The notes under the pieces: model-generated | Databases searched by the model: none | The model's input: only the letters and a program-made list of their open reading frames with translations | Told to the model about the DNA's origin: nothing | Made by a program: the position numbers and the translations under genes | Shown: positions 22,145 through 29,046 of the stretch, piece by piece | Numbering within the stretch: the stretch's first letter is position 1 | Layout: each line of letters opens with the position of its first letter | Source: Streptomyces sp. CB01201 | GTDB lineage: Bacteria > Actinomycetota > Actinomycetes > Streptomycetales > Streptomycetaceae | Direction: 5' to 3' | Length of the DNA stretch: 37,893 nucleotides | Assembly (NCBI RefSeq): GCF_002803085.1 | Contig: NZ_NNBJ01000019.1 | Location: 1 to 37,893, forward strand

Positions 22145-24322
22145 ATGATCGAACCGTCCGGCATACCGCAATTCCTGGGCAATTTGGACCAGTTGGAGAA
22201 GGACATCTCCGGGCTGCGCACGGACGCCACGGGCATCCGCAATGGCGGCAAGGATGTGCACTCCCGCTTCCAGGCCCTGGCGGGTGTCTACAAGGCACCC
22301 GAGGCGGAGCAACTCCTGGGCACCACGCGGCCGGTGATGGACAAAGCGGAGATCTTTGCCCAGAACCTGGAGACGGTGGCCGACGCACTGGAGACGTTCT
22401 CCGTCGAGGCTCGACCGCTCGCCGCGCAACTGGCCCAACTCAAAAGTGACGCACTCGCGTTCGTCGACAGCGTCTCGGGCGATGACGACTGGACGTACGA
22501 CGAGGACAAGGTCAGCCGACATCAGGGGCTCATTGACGGCGTGAGCGCCGCCGAGAGCGCCTTCAGGGGCGCGGAGAACCGGGCCGCGAGCAAGATTTCG
22601 GCAATCGTCGGTGGCCCCAAGTTCGTCTACGACGACGGCAGCCACACCTCCACTGGCCAGACGGTGATGTTCGGCTACGCCCTGGACGACCTCAAGCACG
22701 CCGAGGACCTGCCTTGGGGCACACCCGAAGCCGAGTCCCACCACCCCTGGGAGATCGGCTACTTCGCCAAGAACTACCTTTGGGACGGCTTCCTCGTCGG
22801 TGGAGTCGGAAGCACCTTCGAGGGTCTGGGGCACCTGGTGGGCATTGGCGGCTCCGCCGGCGAGGCCTGGGGTGGCATCAAGGACGTCTTCACCGGCATC
22901 GGCCTGTACACCGAAACCCCGTACAACTGGGTGATGGACCACACCATCGGTCCGGCCGACCCCGATCCCGACGAGGAGCACGCCAAGGCGGCCACCCGGG
23001 AGTTCTTCAAGGGGCTGGTCGCCTGGGACGACTGGAAGGACAACCCCACCAAGGCCGCAGGTGTCGTCACCTTCAACTTCGGTACTGGCCTCGTCGGTGG
23101 CGTGTTGCGGGGAATGGGAAAGGCGGGCGAAGCGGGCGAAGCCGCTTCAAAGGCGAGCCGGGCAGCTTCGGCCACTGCTGACCTCATCACCTACCTCGAC
23201 CCCGTCGTGGTAGGCCTGAAAGTCGGCGGTGCGGCAGTCAGTAAGCTGCCCAGCGTCGCTGAACTCACCTCCCGTATCCGCATCGGCTCCAGCGCGGACC
23301 ACATCCGGACCGTCTGGGAGTTCAAGGACGGTTACAAAGTCGTCGTCAAAGACGGCGAGTTCATTCCGTACGGCAAAGACGGGAAGCCGATCACCCAACC
23401 GGCACCCGAGGGCGTGGACGCGCGGCCGCCGTCCACGTCGGATTCGCAGCCTGGTATGCCTGAGCGCCATCCGGTTGGCGTCGGCTCGCGCATGCCTGAA
23501 GCCAGTGCCCACTCTGGAGAAAGCCTGCCTCCGCAGGCCACTCACCAGGCCCCAAGCGGCGGTTCGGGCAGCGGTGCGGGGGCGCATGTGCCGTCAGGCG
23601 AGGGGTCCCACACGCCGAGGGGCGATGGCGGCGGTTCGCACACGCCTTCCGGTGGCGGCGGTCACGGCACCGGCGGTCAAGGCCACGCCTCCGATGCGGG
23701 TACCGACAGCCACTCGGAGAAACACGCAACTGGCGGCGAGCCGCAAGAGCAGAGGGGAACAGGGAGGCCGGGCACTCCGGGTGAGACGGGCATAGCGCCC
23801 GGCGGTCGTAGGAATGAGCCGCTTCCGGAGTTGACAGCGAAGGAGAAGGCGGCGCACTGGGGCCACCTCGATGAGGTCGAAAAGCGAGCTCCGGAAGAAT
23901 TCGACCATCTTAAGCACGATCCGGATCACAAAGGTCAAGTCGATGACAAATCGATGGATGAGGCCCGGGTCGGTCTCGATCTTCGGGAGGGTGGTCGCAT
24001 TCCGGCAGACATTCGCCGCCCGGAGCTGGCCGACAGGGGCGAATTCTATTCCGAGACCACTGGTGAGTACTATGACATCAAGGGTGTCCACTCGGACTAT
24101 CCGCCGTTCAATAATGTGCGCGACAAGTCCCAGCCATTCAAGGGGGCGTACGACCCGGCCAAGAACGAGGCGTGGGTAAACAAGCAGCTTGCGAAGCAGA
24201 TCGAAAAGCATGGACGTATAGTCATCATTGACCTTCGGAACGCGAATCAAGCAGCCATTGATAGCGTGAAGGCCGCTGTTGAAAGTCGTGGTTGGGGAGA
24301 TCGTGTCATCTGGTATCCGTAA
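22145..24322 (+). CDS. type VII secretion-type polymorphic toxin with C-terminal nuclease-like domain
   Basis: The 725-residue protein begins with a helical LXG/WXG-like export region (about 1-160), with FLGNLDQLEKDISGLRTDATGIR. A T7SS-type middle domain (about 165-390) includes GFLVGGVGSTFEGLGHLVG, LVAWDDWKDNPTKAAGVV and TGLVGGVLRGMGKAGEAG. A Gly/Ser/His-rich linker (about 419-560) precedes the C-terminal module (about 562-725). The module has Glu606 in an N-terminal helix, then a strand EYYDIKG with Asp644-x-Lys646, then RIVIIDLRNANQAA. That order fits a PD-(D/E)xK-like nuclease of the kind found in contact-dependent toxins. The module is visibly more AT-rich than the rest. No secretion ATPase is nearby. 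Confidence 0.8.
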   Translation: MIEPSGIPQFLGNLDQLEKDISGLRTDATGIRNGGKDVHSRFQALAGVYKAPEAEQLLGTTRPVMDKAEIFAQNLETVADALETFSVEARPLAAQLAQLKSDALAFVDSVSGDDDWTYDEDKVSRHQGLIDGVSAAESAFRGAENRAASKISAIVGGPKFVYDDGSHTSTGQTVMFGYALDDLKHAEDLPWGTPEAESHHPWEIGYFAKNYLWDGFLVGGVGSTFEGLGHLVGIGGSAGEAWGGIKDVFTGIGLYTETPYNWVMDHTIGPADPDPDEEHAKAATREFFKGLVAWDDWKDNPTKAAGVVTFNFGTGLVGGVLRGMGKAGEAGEAASKASRAASATADLITYLDPVVVGLKVGGAAVSKLPSVAELTSRIRIGSSADHIRTVWEFKDGYKVVVKDGEFIPYGKDGKPITQPAPEGVDARPPSTSDSQPGMPERHPVGVGSRMPEASAHSGESLPPQATHQAPSGGSGSGAGAHVPSGEGSHTPRGDGGGSHTPSGGGGHGTGGQGHASDAGTDSHSEKHATGGEPQEQRGTGRPGTPGETGIAPGGRRNEPLPELTAKEKAAHWGHLDEVEKRAPEEFDHLKHDPDHKGQVDDKSMDEARVGLDLREGGRIPADIRRPELADRGEFYSETTGEYYDIKGVHSDYPPFNNVRDKSQPFKGAYDPAKNEAWVNKQLAKQIEKHGRIVIIDLRNANQAAIDSVKAAVESRGWGDRVIWYP

Positions 24323-24950
24323 GAACTGGAAGCCGACTGTGTTCCCGGGTGATCCGGAAGCCGCGCGGCAACTGCAGGAATGGCTTGCCTCGCAGGAGTA
24401 CAACCTCAATGGCATGCGGTGCGACTTCCGGGGTGCCGATCTCTCGGGCGGGGATTTCTCGAACGCGTGGTTCACCGATGCGGTTCTCGCAGGGGTGCGG
24501 CTTGTCGAGGCGTCCTTCTACCGCGCCGACTTGCAGTCGGCGGATCTGACCGGGGCAGATCTGACCGGAGCGGATCTTGTCAAGGCGAACCTGGACGAGG
24601 CCGTGCTCCGATCGGCGCGGCTCGACGGGGCAGATCTGGTGGGGGCGTCATTGTGCGATGTCGATGCCTCAGGAGCGAGCTTCCGTGGAACGAGATTCCT
24701 CGGCGCTTCGCTGATCGACACCGATTTGAGGGGGGCGGACCTGTCAGACGCTGTCTTTGACGAGAACCTCTTCGAAATCAAAGTCGACGACTCCACGGTG
24801 GTGCGTGGTTTGACCGGCACTGTCTTCGGTCCGATCACTGTCTTCAGTGGCGAATCGTCCCGCGAAGTGGCCGACGCGGAACTTGAGGCGTGGGTCGGGG
24901 CCCGGGGTGGACAAGTGCAGGTAATTCCTCCGCGCCGTCCACCGCGGTAG
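24303..24950 (+). CDS. pentapeptide-repeat protein, likely immunity to the toxin
   Basis: The 215-residue protein is mostly A(D/S)LxX pentapeptides (about residues 40-155): ADLSGGDF, ADLQSADLTGADLTGADL, ADLVGASL and DLRGADLSDAVF. These would stack into a right-handed quadrilateral beta-helix, a fold that can mimic DNA. GTG 24303 (VSSGIRKNWKPTVFPGDPE) is preceded by GGGGAG and lies inside the last 20 nt of the toxin gene. A TTG at 24281 is an alternative. Overlap with a toxin's 3' end is the classical place of an immunity gene. DNA mimicry would fit a nuclease partner; this is inference. Function by direct homology is not known. Confidence 0.75.
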   Translation: MSSGIRKNWKPTVFPGDPEAARQLQEWLASQEYNLNGMRCDFRGADLSGGDFSNAWFTDAVLAGVRLVEASFYRADLQSADLTGADLTGADLVKANLDEAVLRSARLDGADLVGASLCDVDASGASFRGTRFLGASLIDTDLRGADLSDAVFDENLFEIKVDDSTVVRGLTGTVFGPITVFSGESSREVADAELEAWVGARGGQVQVIPPRRPPR

Positions 24951-25137
24951 GCCAACACGGCAGGCCAACACGGCCCCTGGGTCGGAATCCGCGATCTCCA
25001 CAGCGAGTGTCCGGCTCCGCGAGCAACGCGGTCGCAGCTCAGCGGCAGCTGGAACACCGTCAGACCTGTCGCCGCTGCTCATCGCCTTATCGCCCCTGCA
25101 CTCCCCGCACCCAGCCCCTCGACGGAACAGAGCAGTC

Positions 25138-26577
25138 GTGACCAAGGACGTCATCGCCCTCACCCCGACCATGCCCGACCCGTCCACCGTGCTCGCGGGC
25201 CTGTACGCCGGCGGTCCCGATCTGCGGGTCAGCACCCTTGCCGACGGGGCGGTCCTCCAGCTCTGTACCCCCGGCGGAACCCCCCTCGTCTCCGTCGAGG
25301 CCCCGTACCTGGTTCATCACCCGCACGAGGCGCGACGTCTGCTGGGAGATCAAGTTCCTTTGCCGGAGGGCCCGTTCTGGTGGACGGAGGCTCGTGCTAC
25401 CACCGCCCATCCCGAGGGTGAGCGCATCGCCGCTTCCTTCGCCGGGCGCTTGACCACCGTGCTGGGCGGTACGGTCTGGCCGCCCCATGTCGCCCACACC
25501 GATGTCGTCCCCACCGCCGGCCTCGCTCCGTCCGCGACATGCGGCAGCCTCCCGCCGGCCGTGGACATGCAGAGCGATCACGCCTCCGTCATCCTCCAGG
25601 ACCGCCCGGTCATCGCCCTGTCCAGCTGGCTCTCGCACGCCTTGAGTGCCGCGGCAGCCGGCGGACGGGCCCTGCAACTCATCACGCCTCCCACCTGCCG
25701 CCTCACCCAGCCCACCCGCGCTGCACTCGCCGCTCACCCCAACCGCTGGATCATCCAGCACCCCGAACACGGCTACTACGACGGTGTCTCCGGCTGCCAA
25801 CTCCGTTGGCGCGACGGGGCCTTTGTGCCCGCACTCGACGACACCGGCCACGCCCGCGTCGCGGAGCCATTCAAGTCCGCTCCCTTCGTGTCCGGCCAGG
25901 ACGCCGCAGCCGCACTCGGCGAACAGCAACTGCTGCTCTCCATACGCACTGTCCAACCCGCTGCCGAAGGCCTGGTCCTGGGCGGTGCCCTGGAGGCCGC
26001 TTGGCAACACCTGACCGGGACCCGCCCCGTCGGCTGGGGGACTGCTGAACCGGTCAATCTGCCTTGGAACAGAAGGCAGTTGACCGATCTTGCCCGTACC
26101 CGAGCTCAAAAGTCCGAAGCCACCTGGCTCGTCGCTGTCGGCGGCCCGGAACAGCCCGGCATCGCCACCACGCGAGTTCTGCACACCTCGGCAGGCATCG
26201 AAGAACACATAGCCTTTGCCCTCGGCTACGGCCCCGGCCGTACGCCGCCCCTGGCCGCGCTCCCCGAACTGGCCCGCCTCCTCACCACCCGGCACGAACT
26301 GGCCACCATGCTCACCACACTGCGCGCCGGCCGTCGTGACCTGACCGTCCCCTCATACTTCGAAGCCCTGCCCCTGCCGGTGTCATTCACGCTGGGCCCC
26401 GACGCCGTACGACAGGCAGGCCCGGCCCGCGCTGAAGCACCCTCCCCGCACTTGGCGCCGACCCGATTCGGCTCTGCCAGCGCCCCCGCACTTCACTACA
26501 CCCTCGGTGACGGAACCCAACCGGGTGCCTGGGCCCAACTCCAGCAAGTCACCCGCCACCTGAAGCAGATGCAGTAG
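25138..26577 (+). CDS. DUF6177 family protein
   Basis: The 479-residue soluble protein has the start MTKDVIALTPTMPDPSTVLAGLYAGGPDLRV and the sections LVSVEAPYLVHHPHEARRLLG and FAGRLTTVLGGTVWPP. I recognise these as DUF6177, a Streptomyces family that recurs in ESX/T7SS gene sets. No catalytic motif or membrane segment is evident. GTG 25138 starts the protein right after a non-coding gap (24951-25137) that shows nothing else. It is the last gene of the island before the right direct repeat. A role in type VII secretion or toxin handling is inferred from neighbourhood alone. Confidence 0.75.
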   Translation: MTKDVIALTPTMPDPSTVLAGLYAGGPDLRVSTLADGAVLQLCTPGGTPLVSVEAPYLVHHPHEARRLLGDQVPLPEGPFWWTEARATTAHPEGERIAASFAGRLTTVLGGTVWPPHVAHTDVVPTAGLAPSATCGSLPPAVDMQSDHASVILQDRPVIALSSWLSHALSAAAAGGRALQLITPPTCRLTQPTRAALAAHPNRWIIQHPEHGYYDGVSGCQLRWRDGAFVPALDDTGHARVAEPFKSAPFVSGQDAAAALGEQQLLLSIRTVQPAAEGLVLGGALEAAWQHLTGTRPVGWGTAEPVNLPWNRRQLTDLARTRAQKSEATWLVAVGGPEQPGIATTRVLHTSAGIEEHIAFALGYGPGRTPPLAALPELARLLTTRHELATMLTTLRAGRRDLTVPSYFEALPLPVSFTLGPDAVRQAGPARAEAPSPHLAPTRFGSASAPALHYTLGDGTQPGAWAQLQQVTRHLKQMQ

Positions 26578-26603
26578 GGGCTCGGCGGGGGCATGCGTAA
26601 GAG

Positions 26604-26630
26604 GACCCGTACTGAGTTCCTGTACGGGAC
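26604..26630. promoter_or_regulatory. second copy of the palindromic operator
   Basis: GACCCGTAC (26604-26612), a 9-nt spacer and GTACGGGAC (26622-26630) have the same arms and spacing as 20252-20278, with one arm mismatch. It could bring the aminotransferase under the XRE regulator. Confidence 0.5.
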
Positions 26631-26777
26631 GTGCTGGCCGACAAGTGGGGTGTGGGGGAGCGGGAGCCGGGCAAATTCGTGTGGTATGAGTTCATTTGCC
26701 CGGGCGGTGAATCCGGCGATGGCTCGGATCTTGGAATGGTCGGATTCGGGCCGGGGGGCGCTGCGTAGGGTGCCGGT
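26627..26777 (+). repeat. 151-bp direct repeat, right copy
   Basis: Gap-free partner of 20645-20795 with substitutions G to A, C to T and T to C. It closes the accessory segment 5,982 bp after the left copy. Confidence 0.97.
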
Positions 26778-26812
26778 ACTTGGACGTCCGAGCAACTGAC
26801 AGGAGCCGCCCC

Positions 26813-28054
26813 ATGGCCGTCGAGCCCGCCGCACAGCCGACCCGAGCCGCCGGGCCCGCCGAAGGTGCCCCGGTCCCCGCGCTCGCCGCGCGGGCCGCCT
26901 CCGTCGGGGCTTCGCCCGTACGGGAGATCCTCGCGCTGACCGCCCGGCCGGAGGTCATCTCGTTCGCGGGCGGGCTGCCGGCGCCGGAGCTGTTCGACGG
27001 GGCGGGGATGGCCGACGCGTTCCGGGCGGTGCTGGACGAGCAGGCCGCCACGGCGCTCCAGTACTCGACGACCGAGGGCAGCCCGGCGCTGCGGGCCGCC
27101 ACCGCCGAGCGGCTCGGCAAGCGCGGGCTCGCCACCGACGCGGACGACCTCCTCATAACCACCGGGTCGCAGCAGGGCCTCACGCTCCTCGCCGCCGCGC
27201 TGCTCGAACCCGGTGACGTGGTCGTGGTCGAAGACCCCTGCTACCTCGCGGCGTTGCAGGTGTTCGGGTTCGCCGGGGCCCGGGTCGTCGCCGTGCCGTG
27301 CGACGAGGACGGGCCCGACCCCGTCGCCCTCGACGAGATCGTCGCGCGCGAGCGGCCAAAGCTCTTCTACTGCGTGCCCACCTTCCAGAACCCGACCGGC
27401 CGCACCATGACCGCCGAGCGGCGCCGGGCGGTGGCCGATGTGGCGGTGCGGCGGGGCCTGTGGATCGTCGAGGACGATCCGTACGGCGAGCTGCGCTACG
27501 AGGGCGAGGACGTGCCCTGGATCTCCTCGTACGAGGGCGCCGCCGACCGTACGGTGCTGCTGAGCAGCTACTCGAAGATCATGGCGCCGGGGCTGCGGAT
27601 CGGGTGGCTTCGGGCGCCCCGCGCATTGCTGCGGGCCTGTGTCATCGCCAAGCAGGCGTCCGATCTGCACACCCCGACGGTCAACCAGCTCGCTGCCGCG
27701 CGGTACTTGGCGGACCGGGATCTGGATGCGCACCTTGCCGCCGTGCGGGGTGCCTATCGGGAGCGCCGGGACGCCATGCTCGCGGGGCTCGGCGATGCGC
27801 TGCCCTCGGGGTCGAGCTGGAATCGGCCCGAGGGGGGCATGTTCCTCTGGGTTCGGCTGCCGGCGGGGTGGGATGCGACTGCCTTGCTGGGCAGGGTGGT
27901 TGAGCATGACGTGGCCTATGTCCCCGGGGCGCCCTTCTTCGCGGGCGTGCCCGATGTGGCGGCGCTTCGGCTGTGCTTTGTGACTTCTGCGCCGGGTGAG
28001 ATTCGGGAGGGGTTGGGGCGGCTCGGCCGGGCGCTCAACTCCGTTACTGGTTAA
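26813..28054 (+). CDS. PLP-dependent class I/II aminotransferase (MocR/LysN-like)
   Basis: The 413-residue fold-type I aminotransferase has ISFAGGLPAPELF near the N-terminus, typical of 2-aminoadipate/branched-chain transaminases (LysN type). The body carries LQYSTTEGSPALR, TTGSQQGLTLLAAALLEPGD, VPTFQNPTGRTM and EDDPYGELRY. The PLP lysine is Lys255 in SSYSKIMAPGLRIGW. It transfers amino groups between an amino acid and a 2-oxo acid; the exact substrate is unclear. There is no GntR HTH, so it is an enzyme and not a MocR regulator. ATG 26813 follows AGGAG by 7 nt. It starts just past the right repeat, so it was probably the original neighbour of the ATP-binding gene. Confidence 0.9.
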   Translation: MAVEPAAQPTRAAGPAEGAPVPALAARAASVGASPVREILALTARPEVISFAGGLPAPELFDGAGMADAFRAVLDEQAATALQYSTTEGSPALRAATAERLGKRGLATDADDLLITTGSQQGLTLLAAALLEPGDVVVVEDPCYLAALQVFGFAGARVVAVPCDEDGPDPVALDEIVARERPKLFYCVPTFQNPTGRTMTAERRRAVADVAVRRGLWIVEDDPYGELRYEGEDVPWISSYEGAADRTVLLSSYSKIMAPGLRIGWLRAPRALLRACVIAKQASDLHTPTVNQLAAARYLADRDLDAHLAAVRGAYRERRDAMLAGLGDALPSGSSWNRPEGGMFLWVRLPAGWDATALLGRVVEHDVAYVPGAPFFAGVPDVAALRLCFVTSAPGEIREGLGRLGRALNSVTG

Positions 28055-28098
28055 GGGGTTTGGTGCCCTGGGCTCGCCCTGGTGGCCGTCGTGGCCGT

Positions 28099-28115
28099 CC
28101 CTGGGGCTCTGCCCC
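28099..28115 (+). terminator. hairpin after the aminotransferase
   Basis: CTGGGGC (28099-28105) and GCCCCAG (28109-28115) form a 7-bp stem in a CTCTG context, 45 nt after the stop. A related stem, CTGGGGGC/GCCCCCAG, recurs at 28176-28194. Confidence 0.5.
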
Positions 28116-28173
28116 AGACCCCGAGAGATGGCCCCTCCCCGCCCCTTCCCCAAACCCTCCGGGGGTGAAGTGC

Positions 28174-28277
28174 CCCTGGGGGCTCCGCCCCCAGACCCCC
28201 GTTCGCGCCTGAAGGGCGCTGGTCCTCAAACTCCCCCAAGGCCTTAAGGGCCAGGGGGGGACCTCATGACGGGCTGA
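28174..28277 (+). repeat. dispersed intergenic repeat, copy B (about 104 nt)
   Basis: Near-identical to 16515-16613 in the same orientation, differing by a few substitutions and small indels (GAAGGGCGCTGG for GAACGGCGCTCG, CCTCATGA for CCCCCATGA). It occupies the space between the aminotransferase and the convergent XRE-cupin gene; the 251-nt gap holds no gene. Confidence 0.85.
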
Positions 28278-28305
28278 AAGTGGGTGGGCAGTCGGGGGCT
28301 CGGGG

Positions 28306-28929
28306 TCAAGCCTTCGGCTTGGCTCGTACGTGCATGCGTTCGCCCTGCCTGCCGAACAGGCTCAGCACCTCGACCGGCCGGCCGTCCGCACTGCTGAACC
28401 AGTGCGGCACCTTCGTGTCCCACTCGGCCACCTCGCCGGGGCCGAGCACCAGGTCGTGGGCGCCGAGGACGAGCCGGAGCCGGCCGTCCAGGACGTACAG
28501 CCACTCGTAGCCCTCGTGCGAGCGCAGCTCCGGCTCGCTGCCCCGGTCCGGGATCACCAGCTTGTACGCCTGGAGGGGGCCGGGCGAGCGGGTCAGCGGG
28601 ACGAACGTGCCGCCGTTCGCGTGGGGGCGCGGGTTCAGCCTGACCCGGGGGTCCCCGACCTCGGGCGCGCCGACCAGATCGTCCAGGGGCACGCCGTACG
28701 CACTGGCCAGCGGGAGCAGCAGTTCCAGGCTGGGGCGGCGCTGACCCGACTCCAGGCGGGACAGGGTGCTCTTGGAGATGTTCGTTGTCTCGGCGAGCGC
28801 CGCGAGCGTGAGGCCGCGTTGGGCGCGCAGCCGCTTGAGACGCGGGCCGACCTCGTCCAGGACCGCCTGGTGGGCGGGGGGCGTCGGGGGCGGCTCTGCG
28901 CGGGGCGGTTTGCTCACGGTTCGGGGCAT
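28306..28929 (-). CDS. XRE-family regulator with cupin sensor domain
   Basis: The 207-residue protein has an N-terminal HTH (about 28-82: LKRLRAQRGLTLAALAETTNISKSTLSRLESGQRRPSLELLLPLA). A C-terminal single-domain cupin (about 115-195) follows, with RSHEGYEWLYVLDGRLRLVLG and LGPGEVAEWDTKVPHWF. This pair binds small ligands or metal in the cupin and regulates amine, amino-acid or efflux genes. It is divergent from the MFS exporter at 29047, the most likely target. ATG 28929 is preferred; GTG 28935 two codons up is possible. A GGCAA...TTGCC palindrome lies in the shared promoter region. Confidence 0.9.
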   Translation of the reverse strand: MPRTVSKPPRAEPPPTPPAHQAVLDEVGPRLKRLRAQRGLTLAALAETTNISKSTLSRLESGQRRPSLELLLPLASAYGVPLDDLVGAPEVGDPRVRLNPRPHANGGTFVPLTRSPGPLQAYKLVIPDRGSEPELRSHEGYEWLYVLDGRLRLVLGAHDLVLGPGEVAEWDTKVPHWFSSADGRPVEVLSLFGRQGERMHVRAKPKA

Positions 28930-28959
28930 GGTCACATTCCATCCGGCCGTCCCGGTATT

Positions 28960-28975
28960 GGCAACGTGGATTGCC
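28960..28975. promoter_or_regulatory. candidate operator between XRE-cupin and MFS
   Basis: GGCAA (28960-28964) and TTGCC (28971-28975) form an inverted repeat with a 6-nt centre in the 117-nt divergent promoter region. It is about 30 nt from the XRE start. A plausible self and MFS operator, but the arms are short. Confidence 0.35.
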
Positions 28976-29046
28976 GTTCTCGACGTACCGGAGGACCTTC
29001 TGCGGCATGAGCCCCTGCGGCGGGCTCCGGCCGGAGAGCGGGGTTC

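Larger units (their letters stand above)
26592..26777 (+). pseudogene. internally deleted copy of the ATP-binding gene locus
   Basis: The stretch has the palindromic operator of the ATP-binding gene (26604-26630) fused directly to that gene's last 47 codons (26627-26777). About 110 codons and the start are missing. The join falls at a shared GGAC, suggesting deletion through a short homology. The reading frame cannot make the ATPase. The operator may still be active, lying 183 nt before the aminotransferase. Confidence 0.75.

Noticed and set aside
26593..26799. Small plus-strand ORF over the right repeat
   Set aside because: It reads the ATP-binding remnant in the wrong frame; no family match.
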